A DNA stretch of 64,000 nucleotides, from NCBI GenBank assembly GCA_021464245.1, contig JADCRB010000068.1:4564830-4628829 (forward strand). The letters are read 5' to 3'. Numbering within the stretch: position 1 is the first letter of the stretch; each line of letters starts with the position of its first letter. The notes below the pieces were generated by a model. It was not told where the DNA came from. It did not search any database and worked only from the letters and a program-made list of their open reading frames with translations. Positions 62,005 to 64,000 of this stretch are shown piece by piece. This stretch comes from Carallia brachiata (lineage: Eukaryota; Streptophyta; Magnoliopsida; Malpighiales; Rhizophoraceae). The translations under genes and the position numbers were made by a program.

Positions 62005-62690
62005 TTGCCATCTCTTTTGGATCAAATTGAATATTACTTGTTGAGATTACAGCAGTTAGGTACATTACCACTTGCCTTAAATCCATTGATGAAAGCATTT
62101 ATCAAGTTTCAATTCTTTCAACATTATGATGTTGATGTGAGAGTTTCAATTGCTTCATACTTGAGTGAGATTCTGCAGATAACTGCTTCGAATTATTTTT
62201 CTTATGGTGATGTGATGAGAAATATTTTCCAACTGATTATCTCATCATTTGAAAACATGTTTGATGATACCATTAGCTCTTATGGTAAACAAATATCTAT
62301 TCTTAAGCTATTGCGAGTATGCAGTCATATTAAATGATGTTGAATCTTAGTTATGATTCGTTGAATACTAAGATGTTTCATTACTTTATTACTAGTATAA
62401 GTGACAATCATCCATAAAGAGTTTTTTGGCTAATGGAAGAGATTATGATCCTTGTGTTAAAGGACAGTGAGAATATCTCTCCTGACTTTTTTTTCCTTCT
62501 ATTATATAGTGTGGAGAAGGTTCGTGCTAAAATTTATCCTATGTCTTACAAGTTGGAATAACAAGCACTTAGAAATTGTACTTCTAAAATTCAACTGTAT
62601 TTGATACATGCTATCAAATTTTTTGGCCTATTTTTGAATAGTTATAGTTATGTTATTGCTACTATATACCAAGATATGTTAGAGACTGAT
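62005..62690 (+). pseudogene. PDS5-like cohesin cofactor fragment carried in the retrotransposon
   Basis: The frame at 62005-62337 reads NPLMKAFIKFQFFQHYDVDV, then RVSIASYLSEILQITA and VMRNIFQLIISSFENMFDD. In broken frames to about 62690 there follow SENISPDFF, CTSKIQLYLIHAIK and YVIATIYQDM. This order matches the HEAT-rich N-terminal region of plant PDS5 sister-chromatid cohesion proteins (LMKALV, DVDVKVAVASCISEI, QLIVSSFENL, EDSENIS and SKLKPYL motifs). No introns are visible and stops occur near 62337 and 62415, so it looks like a processed, decayed fragment captured between the LTRs. Native PDS5 is much longer. Confidence 0.72.
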
Positions 62691-63325
62691 GAGCAAAGTG
62701 ATGTTCATACTATTCAAGATGAGGTTGTCGCTTCTACTGATCATGGTACAATTGAAGCTAATTTGTGTATTCAAATCAGTACACAAGTTAAGGTCAACGA
62801 ACTTGTAGCTGAATCAATCCATACTAGTGATTTGGAATTTCCAATTAATGCTGTTTCTCTTCCCACTAATGATGTGCCACAAATACTACGGCCATAACCT
62901 TTAGCTGAAGTTGCTTTGTCAGATGATGTTGCTCTATTCAAAAAAGATCTCATTGTTAATGAGATGACGACGAATGTTTTTTTGCCTTAAAAAGTTGATT
63001 TGGTTGTTGATGAATTTGTCACACCAATTTTGAGTTGTGAGACTACACATGTTGAAGAAGTTGTTGCCCATCAGGATTATGTCAGACCATTTGTGACTGA
63101 AGAGGTTGCACAGATTGCACAGAATGCACAAATTGTGAAAGAAATTAGTTTTGTCATTCCTTTGAAGTTTCAATTTCCCACTATTCCTGCAAATTTTTTG
63201 AAGTTTGTTTCGTTGCTGATGCCTCCATTTTTTCCTAAAGAATTTTCTCTAGTTTGAAGCTCGTTCTTTCTCATTCTTCCGCACTTCAAAATTCATGGAT
63301 GATTTTTTTTTCAAACAAAAGAGAA
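62690..63325 (+). other. Unidentified coding-like tail of retrotransposon interior
   Basis: Plus-strand frames at 62601-62897 and 63000-63257 are rich in Val, Ala, Thr and acidic residues (for example TTHVEEVVAHQDYVRPFVTE) and are separated by stops near 62897 and 62988. It could be the continuation of the captured gene or a relic of gag. I do not recognise it. Confidence 0.35.
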
Positions 63326-63718
63326 TAATGGGGAACAAGAAAAGAAAATTCATACTATTCAGGAATTTATTAATATCTTATATTTATAATTATATTTTAT
63401 ATTTTATATTTTATTAAGTTAGATATTTGATTATTTAGAATACTATTTAGAGTTATTTTCCCGGTTAAAGCTCTTTTTTATTTAGAATTTTATTTCTACT
63501 CAGTTAGTTTGATTTAACTCTATAAATAAGAATTAGTATCAGTTTTATTATGCAGTTTGTTTATGACAATTGATTATTGATTTCAAAATATTTTTCAAGA
63601 AAATTATCACATTTTACGGGTAGATTCCTACATGTTTTACATATGGATTCTCATTATTTTTCTATCTTTTGAATGTATTTTTGAATTATTTGTTTGTTCA
63701 ATTTTTCGTCTTACATCA
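63326..63718 (+). repeat. 3' LTR
   Basis: Right long terminal repeat, a few bases longer than the left one, with scattered differences, so the insertion is not very recent. Confidence 0.9.
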
Positions 63719-64000
63719 TATTGTTGCATAAATAACATATGATTCCAATAAAAACCTTTGTTACCATTTCCCTCTCCCTGTCTTACCGAGTATATTTCGC
63801 AAAGGGTATATATATCGTGGTGTGATTTATTGAAGTATTTTATTCACCTAAGAGAGAAGAAAAATCTATATCAAGCAATAATTTCATTTATATTACGTTT
63901 GATCACAAAATTGGATCCTTTCACTCAATACATTACTGTTCCCCCTCATGATTGGAATTTAGGTTCAATTACATTATAAGACACTCCTTCATATGCATGC

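Larger units (their letters stand above)
60605..63718 (+). mobile_element. Non-autonomous LTR retrotransposon, 3.1 kb
   Basis: The 5' LTR at 60605-60990 (386 bp) and 3' LTR at 63326-63718 (393 bp) are clearly homologous along their length, beginning TAATGGGGAA and ending ATATCA/ACATCA. The 5-bp target duplication TATTG flanks the element (60600-60604 and 63719-63723), and copy A has the unoccupied TATTG at 25198-25202. The primer-binding site TGGTATCAAAG, close to the initiator-methionine tRNA complement, starts at 60994. A purine-rich stretch (ACAAAAGAGAA) precedes the 3' LTR. No protease, integrase, reverse transcriptase or RNase H was found, so it depended on another element. The LTR start TA instead of TG is non-canonical. 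Confidence 0.92.
45830..64000. repeat. Segmental duplication, copy B (runs off window)
   Basis: Colinear with 13445-25955 in the same orientation. Copy B is longer because it keeps the RPC2 exons and 1.8 kb that copy A lost. It also gained a small insertion at 46471, an inverted duplication at 56938, a promoter-side insertion near 59450 and a 3.1-kb LTR retrotransposon at 60605. The last 280 bases still match copy A, so the true right edge is outside the window. Confidence 0.93.

Noticed and set aside
1..64000. tRNA, rRNA, CRISPR array or organellar insert
   Set aside because: No cloverleaf-like sequence, ribosomal motif, spaced direct-repeat array or organelle gene was recognised by eye; a tRNA scan could still find a weak candidate.

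Overview
The window looks like AT-rich nuclear DNA from a dicot-type plant, probably a woody eudicot (lineage inferred, species not recognised). The evidence is intron-containing plant gene families (an R2R3-MYB with the canonical 133/130-bp first exons, a SurE-like nucleotidase), many 8-bp-TSD hAT elements, LINE and LTR retrotransposon debris, and long AT/GA microsatellites. Most of the 64 kb is repeats and decayed genes. Only one protein-coding gene looks fully intact: a MYB26-like transcription factor on the minus strand at 57614-59094.

Layout. 1-4.9 kb: LINE RNase H debris, an unidentified coding remnant, and anonymous AT-rich DNA. 4.9-6.6 kb: a 1.2-kb GA-rich polypurine tract inside a transposon-like unit, followed by a small inverted-repeat element. 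6.85-10.73 kb: a complete ten-exon SurE-like gene on the plus strand, ruined by a lost start, a frameshift and at least three in-frame stops. 11.9-13.0 kb: a degenerate terminal-inverted-repeat element. 13.45-25.95 kb: duplication copy A. 26-37.5 kb: spacer with non-autonomous elements. 37.5-42.3 kb: a 4.8-kb hAT transposon with a perfect 8-bp target duplication and a broken BED-zinc-finger transposase. 42.3-45.8 kb: spacer ending in a small coding remnant. 45.83-64.0 kb: duplication copy B, which runs off the window end.

The organising feature is a direct (head-to-tail) segmental duplication with about 32.4 kb between copies. Each copy carries, in order, a 5' fragment of an RNA polymerase III second-largest-subunit (RPC2) gene, a head-to-head inverted repeat of a C2H2 zinc-finger fragment, several kb of non-coding DNA, and a MYB26-like gene on the minus strand. 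MYB copy A has a 2-bp deletion just after the R3 repeat and should give a 129-residue truncated product. MYB copy B is open for 353 codons. Because the two copies align, several insertions can be polarised against an empty site in the sister copy: a 746-bp hAT MITE and a LINE fragment in A, and an LTR retrotransposon and smaller insertions in B.

Three items most merit follow-up. First, a near-perfect 212-bp inverted duplication (11 mismatches, 13-nt loop) lies just downstream of the intact MYB gene and is present only in copy B. Second, the zinc-finger inverted repeat is shared by both copies. Third, the 3.1-kb LTR retrotransposon in copy B appears to carry a degenerate fragment of a PDS5-type cohesin gene in place of gag-pol. 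All family assignments come from reading translations by eye; no database search was possible.
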